64,000 nucleotides of DNA from JAICYJ01 sp963797565 (GCA_963797565.1 CAWCPM010000001.1:20971-84970), one strand, 5' to 3'. Positions 36,726-46,031 are shown, counted from the first letter of the stretch. Made by a program: numbers and translations. The notes: generated by a model not told the origin, from the sequence alone.

Positions 36726-36754
36726 TTGACACCGCCGGGAGCGTCGGAGAGACT
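36726..36754 (+). promoter_or_regulatory. Promoter TTGACA-N17-GAGACT of the APC permease gene
   Basis: Consensus -35 at 36726-36731, 17-base spacer, -10 GAGACT at 36749-36754. Predicted start about 36761, immediately before operator site 2. Confidence 0.7.
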
Positions 36755-36762
36755 ACGCCGTA

Positions 36763-36776
36763 CTTGAACGATCAAG
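36763..36776. promoter_or_regulatory. LacI-type operator, site 2 (CTTGAACGATCAAG)
   Basis: Best copy of the motif, symmetric except at the bases flanking the central CG. It sits at about +2 of the permease promoter, the same geometry as site 1 on the divergent promoter. Confidence 0.75.
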
Positions 36777-36799
36777 CCAGCAGTGGAAAGGGGTAACGC

Positions 36800-38467
36800 A
36801 TGGCAACCGACCACGCCGCGGCGTCGCAGTCCCATTTCGCCCGCCGCGCCACCGGCTTCGTTCGGGACGTAAAGGTGAGTGATGCCGTCATCTTCAACGT
36901 CCTCCCGGCCTGTCCAGGTCTGGTCATGGCCGTCTCGATCTTCTGGGTGCTGACCGCGTTCTCCGGCGTCAACGTCTATGCCTGCATCGTGATCACGGCG
37001 ATCTGTTCGTTCCTCATCTCCGGCGCCTTCGGGCTGCTGTCCCAGATCATGCCGCGCTCGGGTGCCGACTACATCCTGATCTCTCGATCGCTTCATCCCG
37101 CACTCGCGGTCGGATCCAGCATCCTCATCGGCGCGTCGTCGATGCTGGCGATGGGCTACTGGGGCGTCTTCACGGCCAAGATATGCATCGGCCCGATGCT
37201 GACGATGGTCGGCGTCGCCGCCGACTCGAGCACGTTGCAGTCGTGGGGCGGCACCATCGCCTCAAAACCCTGGGACATGCTGGTCGGGTTCGGCGAGATC
37301 GCGCTGCTGGCCCTGATCATGGCCTACGGCATGCGCTTCATGATGCGCGTGCAGTTCTGGCTGTTCGCACTGGGCATGGGCGGGTTCGTGGTGGCCGCGC
37401 TGACGCTCCTGACGACGTCGCGGTCGAGCTTCATCAACCACTACAACGACTACGCGCAGCCCTTCACGCACAAGCCCGACAGCTACCACTACTTCATCGC
37501 GCAGGCGAACAAGGCCGGCACCAACCTCAGCACGACGACCGACTGGCACAACACGATCGTGGCGTCGGGGGCATTCATCGCCTTCGGCGTGTGGGTCTGG
37601 TTCTCGACCAACCTGGCGGGTGAGATCCGTCAGGCCGGCACCCGCAAGAACTGGTACTCGATGTTGGCCGGCCTGGCGATCACCTTCGGCTCGATCCTGA
37701 TCATGATCGCGCTGCTCTACCACACGATCGGCCAGCAGTTCCTGACCGCCGTCACCGCCGTCAGCGGTGACCCGACCGTCTACACGCTGCCCAACTCGCC
37801 ATGGTGGATCACCCTGGTGGCGGCAATCCACACGAACACGCTGTTCGTTGCCTTCCTCGGCATCACGTTCGTGTGCTGGGCGCCGCTGATCGTGTACATC
37901 CAGATAGTCCAGCCGGTGCGTGCGCTGTTCGCCTGGGCATTCGACCAGGTGATCCCGGAGCAGATCGCGCAGATCAACGAGCGCACGCACACCCCGGTGC
38001 TGCTGCTGGGCGTGATCGCGGTGGCGTCGCTGCCGTTCCTGTATGCGGCCGCGTACACGACCAGTTTCTTCAAGTACATCGCGCTGTCGACGATTGTGGG
38101 CTTCCCGACGTTCGTTCTGGTCGGGATCGGCGCGATCCTGTTCCCGTACAAGAAGAAGGCCGCCTACGAGGCGTCGGTCTCGAACGTCAGCTTCCTCGGC
38201 GTGCCGCTGATGGTGTTCTTCGGTATCGGCTCGATCGTGGCCGGGCTGTTCGGCGCCTGGTTGTGGCTCGAGTACCCGCAGCTGGGGCTGCCCGGGGCCG
38301 GCAAGAGCCTGGCGGACCAGCTGTTCACGACACCCGGTAGCGGGGGCCTGGCCCTGATTGCGGCCTGCCTGATCGCGGGCGCCATCATCTTCTACCTGGG
38401 CAAGGCCTGGCGGAAGAGCCAGGGGATCGACCTGTCACTCAACTACCTCGAGATCCCTCCCGAGTAG
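36800..38467 (+). CDS. APC-superfamily permease
   Basis: 555 residues with about 12 membrane segments, of the amino acid-polyamine-organocation superfamily. N-terminal SDAVIFNVLPACPGL and GLLSQIMPRSGADYILISR (about 76-94) correspond to the conserved TM1 to TM3 region; FSTNLAGEIRQAG (about 271) to the TM6-7 loop. Members carry amino acids, amines or related cations, so a nitrogen-containing substrate is the default guess in a cluster otherwise full of sugar-acid enzymes. ATG with GGAAAGGGG upstream, 39-base leader carrying operator site 2: likely the repressor-controlled uptake step. Confidence 0.88.
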   Translation: MATDHAAASQSHFARRATGFVRDVKVSDAVIFNVLPACPGLVMAVSIFWVLTAFSGVNVYACIVITAICSFLISGAFGLLSQIMPRSGADYILISRSLHPALAVGSSILIGASSMLAMGYWGVFTAKICIGPMLTMVGVAADSSTLQSWGGTIASKPWDMLVGFGEIALLALIMAYGMRFMMRVQFWLFALGMGGFVVAALTLLTTSRSSFINHYNDYAQPFTHKPDSYHYFIAQANKAGTNLSTTTDWHNTIVASGAFIAFGVWVWFSTNLAGEIRQAGTRKNWYSMLAGLAITFGSILIMIALLYHTIGQQFLTAVTAVSGDPTVYTLPNSPWWITLVAAIHTNTLFVAFLGITFVCWAPLIVYIQIVQPVRALFAWAFDQVIPEQIAQINERTHTPVLLLGVIAVASLPFLYAAAYTTSFFKYIALSTIVGFPTFVLVGIGAILFPYKKKAAYEASVSNVSFLGVPLMVFFGIGSIVAGLFGAWLWLEYPQLGLPGAGKSLADQLFTTPGSGGLALIAACLIAGAIIFYLGKAWRKSQGIDLSLNYLEIPPE

Positions 38468-38473
38468 CACCGA

Positions 38474-39460
38474 TTGGGATTGTTCAAGCGCAAAAAGGAG
38501 GCGGAGGGCGATGATGCCCTCCGCCTCTACTACGCCTCCGACATCCACGGCACCGAGGTGCTGTGGAAGAAGTTCCTGAACGCGCCGAAGGTGTACGACG
38601 CGCGGGTGCTGGTGATGGGCGGCGACATCACCGGCAAGGTCGTGATCCCGATCGTGCATGAGGAAGACGGCACCTGGTCGGCGCGCCTGTTCGGCGGCCG
38701 CCAGCAGGCCCGCGACGAGGCCGAGCTGGATGGGCTGGAACGCCGGGTGCGCGGGAACGGCATGTACCCGTACCGCACCACCCACGCCGAGGTCGACCGC
38801 ATCGCCGGCCTGCCCGAGGAGGAGCGGGAGCAGTGGTTTGAGTCGGTCATGCTGCACACGTTCGGCGAGTGGATCAAGCTGGCCGACGAGCGGCTCGCCG
38901 GCACCGGCATCCGCTGCTTTGTCATGCCCGGCAACGACGATCCACAGGCGCTCGAGGACTGCATCCGGCAGGGCGTCTATGTCGAGAGCTGCGACGAGGC
39001 GGTGGTGGAGTTCGACGGGTACACGATGCTGTCGCTGGGATACTCGAACCGCACGCCCTGGGACTCGCCGCGCGAGCTGGACGAGGATCAGCTGTACCAG
39101 CGGATCCACGATATGTCAGAGCAGGTGCCGGACATGAGCCGCTGCGTGTTCAACCTGCACGTGCCGCCCTACGACTCGCGGCTCGACACGGCCGCCGAGC
39201 TGGACGAGAACTTCAAGATGGTGCTGATCGGGAAGGAGCCGCACATGATCCCGGTCGGCTCGACCGCGGTGCGGCAGGCGATCGAGGAGTACCAGCCGCT
39301 TGCCTCGCTGCACGGCCACATCCACGAGTCTCCCGCGGCCAACCGGATCGGCCGCACGCTTTGCATCAACCCGGGCAGCGACTACCACACGGGCCGTATC
39401 GCCGGCTGCCTGGTGACGCTGCGGGGTGACCGCGTCGTGCACCAGTTCGTCACGGGGTAG
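38474..39460 (+). CDS. Calcineurin-like metallophosphoesterase
   Basis: 328 residues. All metal motifs of the class are present: YYASDIHG (about 20-27), MGGDITG (about 48), PGNDD (about 155), NLHVPPYD (about 225), and LHGHIHE (about 280). Starts with TTG six bases after the permease stop, so it is cotranscribed with it; no other start fits. The substrate (phosphodiester or monoester) is unknown; its role in the regulon may be housekeeping or intermediate recycling. Ends 9 bases from the convergent isomerase-like gene. Confidence 0.85.
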   Translation: MGLFKRKKEAEGDDALRLYYASDIHGTEVLWKKFLNAPKVYDARVLVMGGDITGKVVIPIVHEEDGTWSARLFGGRQQARDEAELDGLERRVRGNGMYPYRTTHAEVDRIAGLPEEEREQWFESVMLHTFGEWIKLADERLAGTGIRCFVMPGNDDPQALEDCIRQGVYVESCDEAVVEFDGYTMLSLGYSNRTPWDSPRELDEDQLYQRIHDMSEQVPDMSRCVFNLHVPPYDSRLDTAAELDENFKMVLIGKEPHMIPVGSTAVRQAIEEYQPLASLHGHIHESPAANRIGRTLCINPGSDYHTGRIAGCLVTLRGDRVVHQFVTG

Positions 39461-39468
39461 CGCGTTCG

Positions 39469-40836
39469 TCAGCGGTCGGCGACGACCGGGATGTCCAGGA
39501 GCATGCAGAGCCGCTCCAGGTCGTCCGCGTGGTCGCCGTGTACGGCCGCGAAGTGCTGGGACTGCACGTGGTCGAGGATCGAGCGGACCTCTCCGTCGGG
39601 GATGAAACGGAGGCTCGGCAGCGGCCCAGGGACGCTCATCTCCTCCCACGCCGGCGGCTCGACGCCCTCACCCGCAACGACGTGCATGCGGTAGCCGTCC
39701 GCCGTGTCCGCCTCCGCCAGGCACGCCAGCGTCAGCCGGCCGGGCCGCATGCGGGAGCACTGGGCAACCCCGACGGCCGCGCCTGTGGCAACGCTGCTGA
39801 CCGGTTTCACGCGCGGCCGCCCTTCCACCCAGTCGTCGGGCACGTACCCGTCGACGCCGAGCAGGATCCAGTCAGGATGATGCTCGTAGTGCTCGAGGAA
39901 GGAGGGCGTCGAACCCGCCAGCGACCGCAGCATCAGCTGCGCCGTCAGGTTCAGCATGTCGTTCTCGTCGATGTACGGCACGCCCGCCGATGCGACCAGC
40001 GACGACGCCAGGTTGTGGGTCGTGTCCAGCAGCAGCGACACGCCCTCGACGCTCTTGTAGGAGAACGCGTCGAAACCGCGTTCGTTGCAGATCCGAAGCG
40101 TTGCCAGGGCGAGCCGCACCGACCGGCGCAGCACGTCCGGCGGGATCGGCCCGAACGGCTCGTCCCACGAGGCGGCCAGCCGGGCCGCCTCGTCCTCGAC
40201 GGCGCCGGGGTCGAGCTCGTCCTCGGCCTGTCGCAGCTGCAGCAGGTCGATCGACTCGACCTCGGGGCCGATCCGGCCGCGCAGCCGGGTGACGTCAAAC
40301 GGCGTCGTGTAGAGGCCCATGTCGTGCGCACCCGCCATGCCCAGCCGCGCGGATTGCAGCTGCCGCCGGGCGCGCGCGGCGCGGGCCATCGAGACCACGC
40401 CGGCCGTGTCCATCGGCGTATCGGGCGCGTTGAACAGGTAGTCGAAGCGCATGCCGAACCGCTCCAGCGGATAGCGCAGCCCGGTCGAGCCGGCTCCGGC
40501 GGCGGGGGAGATGAGGACGTCTCCCTCCGTGCGCCCGCCGTAGCTGTAGAGCAGCGCCGGGCGCTCGCGGAAGGCGAGCGCCACCCGCGCCGCCGCCCGC
40601 ACGTCGATCCAGTTGATCACGTTCAGAATCAGCAGATCCCAGTCGGCGGCCGACAGCTCGGCGACCGCCCGGTCGACGTCATCCGGGTGCGTCACCGGGT
40701 CGGTGCGAACCAGCGTGATGCCGGCGGCGCGCAGCTCGTCCTCGGCGCGGCGGGCGATCCCGTCGAGCCGGTCGCGCTCGTACATGCTCGAGCCGAGCGG
40801 TACGTGGGCGGCGGTCAGCCCGTCTCGGTCGGTCAC
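39469..40836 (-). CDS. L-fucose/L-arabinose isomerase family protein
   Basis: 455 residues of the FucI/AraA sugar-isomerase superfamily. N-terminal Rossmann-like part (VPLGSSMYERDRLDGIARRAEDEL; DWDLLILNVINWIDVRAA), central part (HDMGLYTTPFDVTRL about 168; GFDAFSYKSVEGVSLLL about 255, with metal-ligand acids), C-terminal beta domain with RFIPDGEV. Such distant members often act on unusual sugars or are uncharacterised. The GTG start (40836) overlaps the stop of the dehydratase gene (GTGA). Last gene of the minus-strand operon that begins at 44169. The reading frame extends upstream for another 650 codons only because of a frameshift in the neighbour. Confidence 0.8.
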   Translation of the reverse strand: MTDRDGLTAAHVPLGSSMYERDRLDGIARRAEDELRAAGITLVRTDPVTHPDDVDRAVAELSAADWDLLILNVINWIDVRAAARVALAFRERPALLYSYGGRTEGDVLISPAAGAGSTGLRYPLERFGMRFDYLFNAPDTPMDTAGVVSMARAARARRQLQSARLGMAGAHDMGLYTTPFDVTRLRGRIGPEVESIDLLQLRQAEDELDPGAVEDEAARLAASWDEPFGPIPPDVLRRSVRLALATLRICNERGFDAFSYKSVEGVSLLLDTTHNLASSLVASAGVPYIDENDMLNLTAQLMLRSLAGSTPSFLEHYEHHPDWILLGVDGYVPDDWVEGRPRVKPVSSVATGAAVGVAQCSRMRPGRLTLACLAEADTADGYRMHVVAGEGVEPPAWEEMSVPGPLPSLRFIPDGEVRSILDHVQSQHFAAVHGDHADDLERLCMLLDIPVVADR

Positions 40837-41997
40837 CAGTCCGCCACCGAGCCGTCGGGATGGAAGTAGCGCATCAGCGGCTCCTGCTGGAACGGGTGCT
40901 TCGCGGCCTCCTTCTCGTCGACCTCGATACCGAGGCCGGGCGCGGTCGGAAGCTGGGCCGTGGATCCCTCGAACGGCAGCGTCTGGGAGAGCACGTCGAA
41001 GCGCCACGGGACGTCGGCCCGCCAGGTCTCCTGGATCAGGAAGTTCGGTGTCGCGAACGCGACGTGCATCGAGGCCGCGTGGCCGATCGGCCCGGTCGAC
41101 GAGTGCGGGGCGAGCGCGGCGTGGTAGGCCTCGCCCATGGCCGCGATCCGGCGCAGCTCGGAGATGCCGCCGCAGTGCACGGCGTCCGGCTGCAGCACCG
41201 AGCAGGCGCCCAGCTCGAGCAGCTCGCGGAACGGGTGGCGCGTGCAGAGGCGCTCTCCGGTTGCGATCGGCACCGTCGTGCGGCGTGCCAGCTCGGCCAT
41301 CGACTGGGGATGCTCGGGTGGGCACGGCTCCTCGAAGAACCAGGGCCGGTACGGCTCCAGCACCGTGAAGTACTGCACCGCCATCATCGGCGAACAGCGG
41401 CCGTGCATGTCGACCATCAGCTCGACCCCGTCCCCGGCCTCCTCGCGCACGGCCGCCATCACGCTGTCCGCGTGGCGCAGCGCCTCGATGCCGTCGACGC
41501 GGCCGGTGCGGGGGATCACGACCTCCAGCTTGATCGCGTCGAACCCGAGCTCGAGCGATTCGCGGATCTTCTCCCGGGCCTCCTCCGCCGAGAGGGTGTG
41601 GTAGACCGAGACCATCTCGCCGCCGCCGAGGTGGTCGTACAGCCGCACCGTGTCGCGCACGGCGCCGCCCGAGCAGCTGGTGCACCGGGGCGCCCAGCGC
41701 CTTGCCGGCGATGTCCCAGCAGGCGTGCTCGATCCCGCTCATCGCCGAGCACTCGACCATCCCCGGCCGGAAGAAGTGCTGGCGGTACATCATCTGCCAG
41801 ATGTGCTCGACCCGGCGCGGGTCCTCGCCGACCAGCAGCGTGCGGTAGTCCTCGACGCAACCGACCACCGCGCGCGTCTTCCACTCGACGGTCGACTCGC
41901 CCCAGCCGACCAGACCCTCGTCGGTGCTCAGCTTGACGAACACCCAGTTGCGCATCTCCGCGTGCACGACCACCGTGTCGATCGCTGTGATCTTCAT
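40833..41997 (-). CDS. Enolase-superfamily sugar-acid dehydratase (galactonate/mannonate dehydratase-like; frameshift near 41668)
   Basis: About 387 residues after repair. N-terminal capping domain MKITAIDTVVVHAEMRNWVFVKL ... SGIEHACWDIAGKALG in one frame, then after one extra G (CTCGGG-C near 41668) the barrel in the +1 frame: DAIKLEVVIP (Lys), VDMHGRCS (Asp and His of the DgoD type), FFEEPCPPE, IATGERL (third Glu), LAPHSSTGPIG (His). These residues fit aldonate dehydratases that produce 2-keto-3-deoxy acids. ATG 41997 overlaps the stop of the MBL gene (ATGA). Exact sugar acid unknown. Confidence 0.82.
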
Positions 41998-42953
41998 GGC
42001 AGCCGGTACCTCGGCGGGCGCTCGCCGGCACGCACGATGCAGGCACGGCCGCCTCGCAGCAGCCGCTGCACGTGGCCGTACACCGCGAACATGAGGTTGA
42101 CCGGATCGGCGCCGAACGGGCCCAGCCGCTGGTCGGCGTGCGCGCACAGCTGCGCGAGCGTCGCCGGCGTCTCCAGCCGCTCGAGCAGGGCGCCGTCCAT
42201 ACGCTCCACGAACTCGCGGCTCTCGCGCAGGAAGGCCCCGATCTCCGGCCCGCTGCGGGCCGGCCAGTGTCCGGAGTGCATCTCCCGGGCGTTCAGCATC
42301 TCGATCATGTCGATCGTCTCCAGGTAGGGGTCGACGTCCTCGTAGGTCGGGGGCAGGGCCGGGGAGCCGTCGGCGGCCGGGCACATGCTCCCGTGCACCG
42401 CGTCCGAGGTCAGCAGCAGGCCGGCCGCCGGCTCGTGGGCGATCAGGTGCCCGGCGGAGTGCCCGGGGGCGTGGCGGACCACCAGCCGGCGGTCGCCGAC
42501 CGCGAGCGTCTCGCCCCCTGCCAGGCCGACCTCGACCGGCGCGGGCGCGCCGTAGTTGGCGCGCATCCACAGCTCGCCGGCGGGGCCGTAGCCGAGTCCG
42601 TGCTCGGCCTGGTATGCGCCGTAGCGGTCGGTGACCAGCCGCTCCGGCTCCGACACCATCATGCGGTCGGCGAACCCGCAGGCCGCGATCGCGTTCGGCA
42701 GCTGCTCGCGCAGGCCGGCCAGCCCGCCCTGGTGATCGAGATCGGGGTGGGTGACCAGCACCAGCGTGACCTGCTCCGGGGCGATGCCGAGCGACCACAG
42801 GCCCGGCATGATCACGTCACGAGGCGTGGTGGCGTCGCCCGTGTCGACGATCAGCGCCTCGTCACCGTCCAGGACCACGTACTGATAGAGGAACCTCGAC
42901 CCGAACAGCGATTCCAGCCGCCACGTGCCGGCGGCGATCTCAGTTACGGTCAT
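41994..42953 (-). CDS. MBL-fold metallohydrolase
   Basis: 319 residues, metallo-beta-lactamase fold. Metal motifs: VTHPDLDHQGG (about 68-78, HxHxDH variant with Pro-Asp), APGHSAGHL (about 160), LTSDAVHG (about 180) and GHWPARSG (about 225). C-terminal helical extension of about 90 residues like glyoxalase-II-type or lactonase-like members. ATG 42953 chosen (GGGAGG upstream); it lies inside the end of the M20 gene, so the two are coupled. Could open a lactone or a thioester in the pathway; not provable. Confidence 0.82.
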   Translation of the reverse strand: MTVTEIAAGTWRLESLFGSRFLYQYVVLDGDEALIVDTGDATTPRDVIMPGLWSLGIAPEQVTLVLVTHPDLDHQGGLAGLREQLPNAIAACGFADRMMVSEPERLVTDRYGAYQAEHGLGYGPAGELWMRANYGAPAPVEVGLAGGETLAVGDRRLVVRHAPGHSAGHLIAHEPAAGLLLTSDAVHGSMCPAADGSPALPPTYEDVDPYLETIDMIEMLNAREMHSGHWPARSGPEIGAFLRESREFVERMDGALLERLETPATLAQLCAHADQRLGPFGADPVNLMFAVYGHVQRLLRGGRACIVRAGERPPRYRLP

Positions 42954-44169
42954 CGGTTCCAACCTCCCCGCACCAGTCGATCGCCAGCCGCACGAACGCT
43001 TCGCTGAGCGAGTACAGGTCGTCGATCAGCACCCACTCGTCGGGCGCGTGGGCGTTGCCGCCGCGCGGCCCGCAGATCACGACCGGCGTCGCGTCGACCG
43101 CGAAGATGAACGCATCACAGGCGAACGGCGCCATCGCCGGGGCAGCGTCCGGAGTCCCCAGGGCGGCGCGCATGCGCTGCACGATCGGGCTCTCGGCCCC
43201 GACGTCGGCCGCCTCCAGGAACCGCGTGCGCTGTTCCCAGTGCACGTCGATGCCCTCGGGGACAACGGCGTCCACGGCCGCTCGCAGCTCGGCATCCACG
43301 GCGGCGCGATCGGTGCCCGGGGTGATCTCGGCCCAGAACTCGAGCACCCCGTCGCCGGGCAGTCCCTCGGCCGTGCCCCATGGCAGCTCCTCGCCCGAGC
43401 GCAGCAGGTACTGGAGCAGCGGCGCGTCGCGCGGCAGGTCGTCGAGCGCGGCCGAGATGCGGGCCAGCGTGGTCAGCGCGCCCGGGCCGCCGTCGCCCTC
43501 GAATCCCATCCCCAGCGCTCCGCCGGCCACGTTCAGCCGGTACTGGATGCCGCCGCGGGTGGCGTGGCAGACGGTCATGCCGGTGGGCTCCGAGAGCACG
43601 GCGCCGTCGGCGTGGTGCCCGCGCAGCCGTGCAGCCAGCGTGCCGTTGGCGCCGCCGAACTCCTCGTCCACCACCGATTCGACGATCAGGTCGCCGGCGA
43701 GCGCGACGTGACACTCGGCGAGGCAGCGGGCCGCGTGCAGGGCGCAGGCGACGCCGGCCTTCATGTCCCACGCGCCGCGGCCGTAGAGGCGGCCGTCCTC
43801 GACGTCCCCGTCCCAGAACCCGTGCGACCCCTCGCCCAGCGCCGGCACGACGTCGACGTGCCCGGACAGGAGCAGCGAGCGGCCGCCGCCCGCGCCGCTG
43901 CGGCGGCCGACCACGCACGGGCGGCCCTCGTAGCTGCGTCCCGGCCACCACAGCGGATGGGCGACCGCGGCCCCGACCTCGTCCGGCCGGAACACGTCGA
44001 CCTCGGCGCCGGCCTCGTGCAGGCGCGCCGCGACCAGCTCCTGGCAGGGCCCTTCGTTCCCATCCGGCGGGCGGTTCTCGCTGGCGAACGCGACCAGCTC
44101 GCGGGTCAGCTCGACCAGGTCCTCGCGGTGGCTGCGGAGCCACTCGTCGGTGCGCTCGGCGCTCCACAT
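42940..44169 (-). CDS. M20 family metallopeptidase/amidohydrolase (ArgE/DapE-like)
   Basis: 409 residues. Metal and catalytic motifs are all visible: LSGHVDVVPALGEG (about 95-108), YGRGAWDMKAG (about 124), ESVVDEEFGG (about 159) and a C-terminal NAHAPDEW (about 380). M20 enzymes hydrolyse N-acyl amino acids or short peptides, which implies an amide-bearing substrate in this regulon. First gene of a four-gene minus operon with overlapping stops and starts. Its ATG at 44169 is the first base of operator site 3, so binding there must block its expression. Confidence 0.88.
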   Translation of the reverse strand: MWSAERTDEWLRSHREDLVELTRELVAFASENRPPDGNEGPCQELVAARLHEAGAEVDVFRPDEVGAAVAHPLWWPGRSYEGRPCVVGRRSGAGGGRSLLLSGHVDVVPALGEGSHGFWDGDVEDGRLYGRGAWDMKAGVACALHAARCLAECHVALAGDLIVESVVDEEFGGANGTLAARLRGHHADGAVLSEPTGMTVCHATRGGIQYRLNVAGGALGMGFEGDGGPGALTTLARISAALDDLPRDAPLLQYLLRSGEELPWGTAEGLPGDGVLEFWAEITPGTDRAAVDAELRAAVDAVVPEGIDVHWEQRTRFLEAADVGAESPIVQRMRAALGTPDAAPAMAPFACDAFIFAVDATPVVICGPRGGNAHAPDEWVLIDDLYSLSEAFVRLAIDWCGEVGTDDRN

Positions 44170-44181
44170 TGAACGATCAAG
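44168..44181. promoter_or_regulatory. LacI-type operator, site 3 (ATTGAACGATCAAG)
   Basis: Lies between the divergent M20 and U32-like genes. It covers the -35 hexamer (TTGAAC) of the U32-like promoter and the start codon of the M20 gene, so one site can control both directions. Confidence 0.75.
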
Positions 44182-44197
44182 TAAACCACACTAGACT
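44169..44197 (+). promoter_or_regulatory. Promoter TTGAAC-N17-TAGACT of the U32-like gene
   Basis: -35 is part of operator site 3; -10 at 44192-44197 ends six bases before GTG 44204, giving a leaderless transcript. On the minus strand TAGTGT (44193-44188), followed by GGTTTAC and the operator, is the matching -10 for the M20 operon. Confidence 0.7.
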
Positions 44198-44203
44198 GGC
44201 CCG

Positions 44204-45088
44204 GTGGACCCCGAGCAGCTCTCGGCGATGCTGGCGGAGGTGGGCCTGAGCCCGCCGGCCCGGGACTGGCCGGAGTCGGGCGGGCGGTTCGAGGACGGCC
44301 GCCGCCACCGCATCGAGATCGCCAGCGTCGAGGGCCCCCGCGTGCTGCGCGCTGTGCTGGACGAGGCCGACCGGCAGGGCGTCGGCGTGCAGCGGGTGTC
44401 GCAGGGCTCGGGGGTGATGATGTTGTCCGACGAGGAGCTGGATGAGATGGCGGCGCTCGGCCACGACCGGGGCGTCGAGGTGTGCCTGTTCCTGGGACCA
44501 CGCGGCGGCTGGGACACCGGCGGCCAGGCGCTGGTGACCGAGGCAGCGGCCGGCGTGGCCCGCGGGGCGGAGGCGGTCGAGGCCTGCCTGGCCGAGGCTG
44601 ACCGCGCCTGCGCGCACGGCATCCGCAGCCTGCTGGTGGGAGATATCGGCGTGCTCGATGTGCTCGCGCGGCTGCGGACCTCGGGATCGCTGCCGGCCGA
44701 CCTGCGGTTCAAGACCTCTGCGGTGCTGTGCGCCGCCAACCCCGCCACCGCCGCGCTCTATGACCGGCTCGGGGCCGACACCATCAACGTCGCCACCGAC
44801 CTCAGCATCGGCATGCTGGCAGCGATGCGCCGGGTGACGGAGCTGCCGCTCGACCTCTACATCGAGTCGCCCGACGACCTGGGCGGCTTCGTCCGCAGCT
44901 ACGAGGTGCCGGACATCGTGCGAGTCGCCGCGCCGGTGCATCTCAAGTTCGGCCTGCGCAACGCCCGCTCCGTATATCCCAGCGGCATCCACCTGGAGGA
45001 GGTGGCGGTCGCCCAGGCGCGCGAGAAGGTGCGCCGCGCGGCGCTGGCGGAGCGGCTGCTGCGGGAGCTCGCGCCCGGCCTCGGTTAG
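44204..45088 (+). CDS. Peptidase U32-like protein
   Basis: 294 residues, a TIM-barrel protein resembling short members of the U32 family. Seen: SLLVGDIGVLDVLARLR (about 145), DLRFKTSAVLCAANPATAALYDRLGADTINVATDLSI (about 165-203), IESPDDLGGFVRSYEVPDIVRVA and HLKFGLRNARSVYPSG. The catalytic basis of U32 proteins is poorly understood; several act in tRNA or cofactor modification rather than proteolysis. Leaderless GTG start. Convergent with the SDR gene across a 169-base gap flanked by inverted repeats. Confidence 0.72.
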   Translation: MDPEQLSAMLAEVGLSPPARDWPESGGRFEDGRRHRIEIASVEGPRVLRAVLDEADRQGVGVQRVSQGSGVMMLSDEELDEMAALGHDRGVEVCLFLGPRGGWDTGGQALVTEAAAGVARGAEAVEACLAEADRACAHGIRSLLVGDIGVLDVLARLRTSGSLPADLRFKTSAVLCAANPATAALYDRLGADTINVATDLSIGMLAAMRRVTELPLDLYIESPDDLGGFVRSYEVPDIVRVAAPVHLKFGLRNARSVYPSGIHLEEVAVAQAREKVRRAALAERLLRELAPGLG

Positions 45089-45262
45089 ATGATTGATTCC
45101 ACGTCCCCGCGGTGTGCGTTGACCCCCGGTGCTGCGGTCGGGAACCGGCGCATCGCGGCGTCCTCGGTCGGGCCGATATTCCCGATATCGGCCCTCCCTT
45201 GATCCTTGCGCTGCTTGCTTACCGACCGCTCAGGACATCACGGCGACGTGGAATCAATCATC
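45088..45262. repeat. 175-bp segment bounded by perfect 18-bp inverted repeats
   Basis: GATGATTGATTCCACGTC (45088-45105) is exactly inverted at 45245-45262. The ends coincide with the stop codons of the two convergent genes (U32-like and SDR), and the 139-base interior carries its own hairpin. No ORF or transposase. Could be a MITE-like element, a recombined gene end, or an elaborate bidirectional terminator. Confidence 0.7.
45170..45194. terminator. Hairpin GGGCCGATAT-TCCCG-ATATCGGCCC
   Basis: Perfect 10-base arms with a 5-base loop, central in the gap between convergent genes; suited to terminate from both sides. Confidence 0.65.
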
Positions 45263-46031
45263 GGGCCATCGGCACGCCCGCGCTGAGTCCGCCGTCGGCG
45301 ATGAAGGGGGCCGCGGTGCAGAAGCTGGACTCGTCCGAGCACAGGAACAGCGCCACGGCCGCGACCTCCTCGGGGCCGCCGATCCGGCCCAGCGCGTGCA
45401 TGCGACCGGCCTCGGCGCGGGCGGCGCCGGGGTCGTCCTGGATCTCGAAGTACCGCTGCGCCATGCCGGTATCGATGTAGCCGGGGCAGATGCAGTTGCA
45501 GCGGATGCCGTAGCGCCCGTTCTCCAGCGCGATCGACCGCGTCAGGTTGATGACCGCGCCCTTGGCGGCGCAGTACGCGCCCAGCGCGGGCTCGACCCAG
45601 AACCCGTTCACCGATGCCATGTTCACGATCGAGCCGCCGCCCAGCGCCCGCATGCGGGGAATGGCGGCACGGGCGCACAGGTAGACGCCCTTCAGGTTCA
45701 CGCCCATCACCATGTCCCAGTCGTCGGGAGGCGTGTCCTCGACCGTCCGCTCGTACTGGACGGCGGCGTTCGAGACGATCGCGTGCGGGCCGCCGTGCCG
45801 CTCGGCGGCCGCCATCACGGCCTCGACCTGGCCGGCGTCGGAGACATCGCAGACGTGCGCCTCAGCCCGCCCACCCGCCGCCTCGATGCCCGCCGCCGTC
45901 GCCTGCGCGCCGTCGCCGTCGATGTCCGCGCACAGCGTGAGCGCCCCCTCGGCCGCCAGGCGCTCGGCGACCGCCCTGCCGATGCCCGTCCCCGCGCCGG
46001 TGACGACGCAGACCTTGTCCTGCATGCGCAC
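45258..46031 (-). CDS. Short-chain dehydrogenase/reductase (SDR)
   Basis: 257 residues, classical SDR: TGAGTGIGRAVAE (about 11-23, cofactor loop), SNAAVQ (about 88, variant of NNAG), NMASVNGFW with catalytic Ser, YCAAKGAVINL (YxxxK about 156), and CPGYIDTGMA. NAD(P)H-linked oxidation of a sugar, polyol or keto acid is likely. GTG 46031 is chosen because AGGAG lies seven bases upstream; ATG 46025 is also possible. Paralogue of the SDR at 47902. Divergent from the LacI-type regulator gene with operator site 4 between them. Confidence 0.88.
   Translation of the reverse strand: MRMQDKVCVVTGAGTGIGRAVAERLAAEGALTLCADIDGDGAQATAAGIEAAGGRAEAHVCDVSDAGQVEAVMAAAERHGGPHAIVSNAAVQYERTVEDTPPDDWDMVMGVNLKGVYLCARAAIPRMRALGGGSIVNMASVNGFWVEPALGAYCAAKGAVINLTRSIALENGRYGIRCNCICPGYIDTGMAQRYFEIQDDPGAARAEAGRMHALGRIGGPEEVAAVALFLCSDESSFCTAAPFIADGGLSAGVPMAR

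Noticed and set aside
39469..42798. 1109-codon minus-strand frame suggesting one giant protein
   Set aside because: It is the isomerase-like gene plus the N-terminal part of the dehydratase in the wrong frame and an out-of-frame pass through the MBL gene; produced by a one-base shift near 41668.
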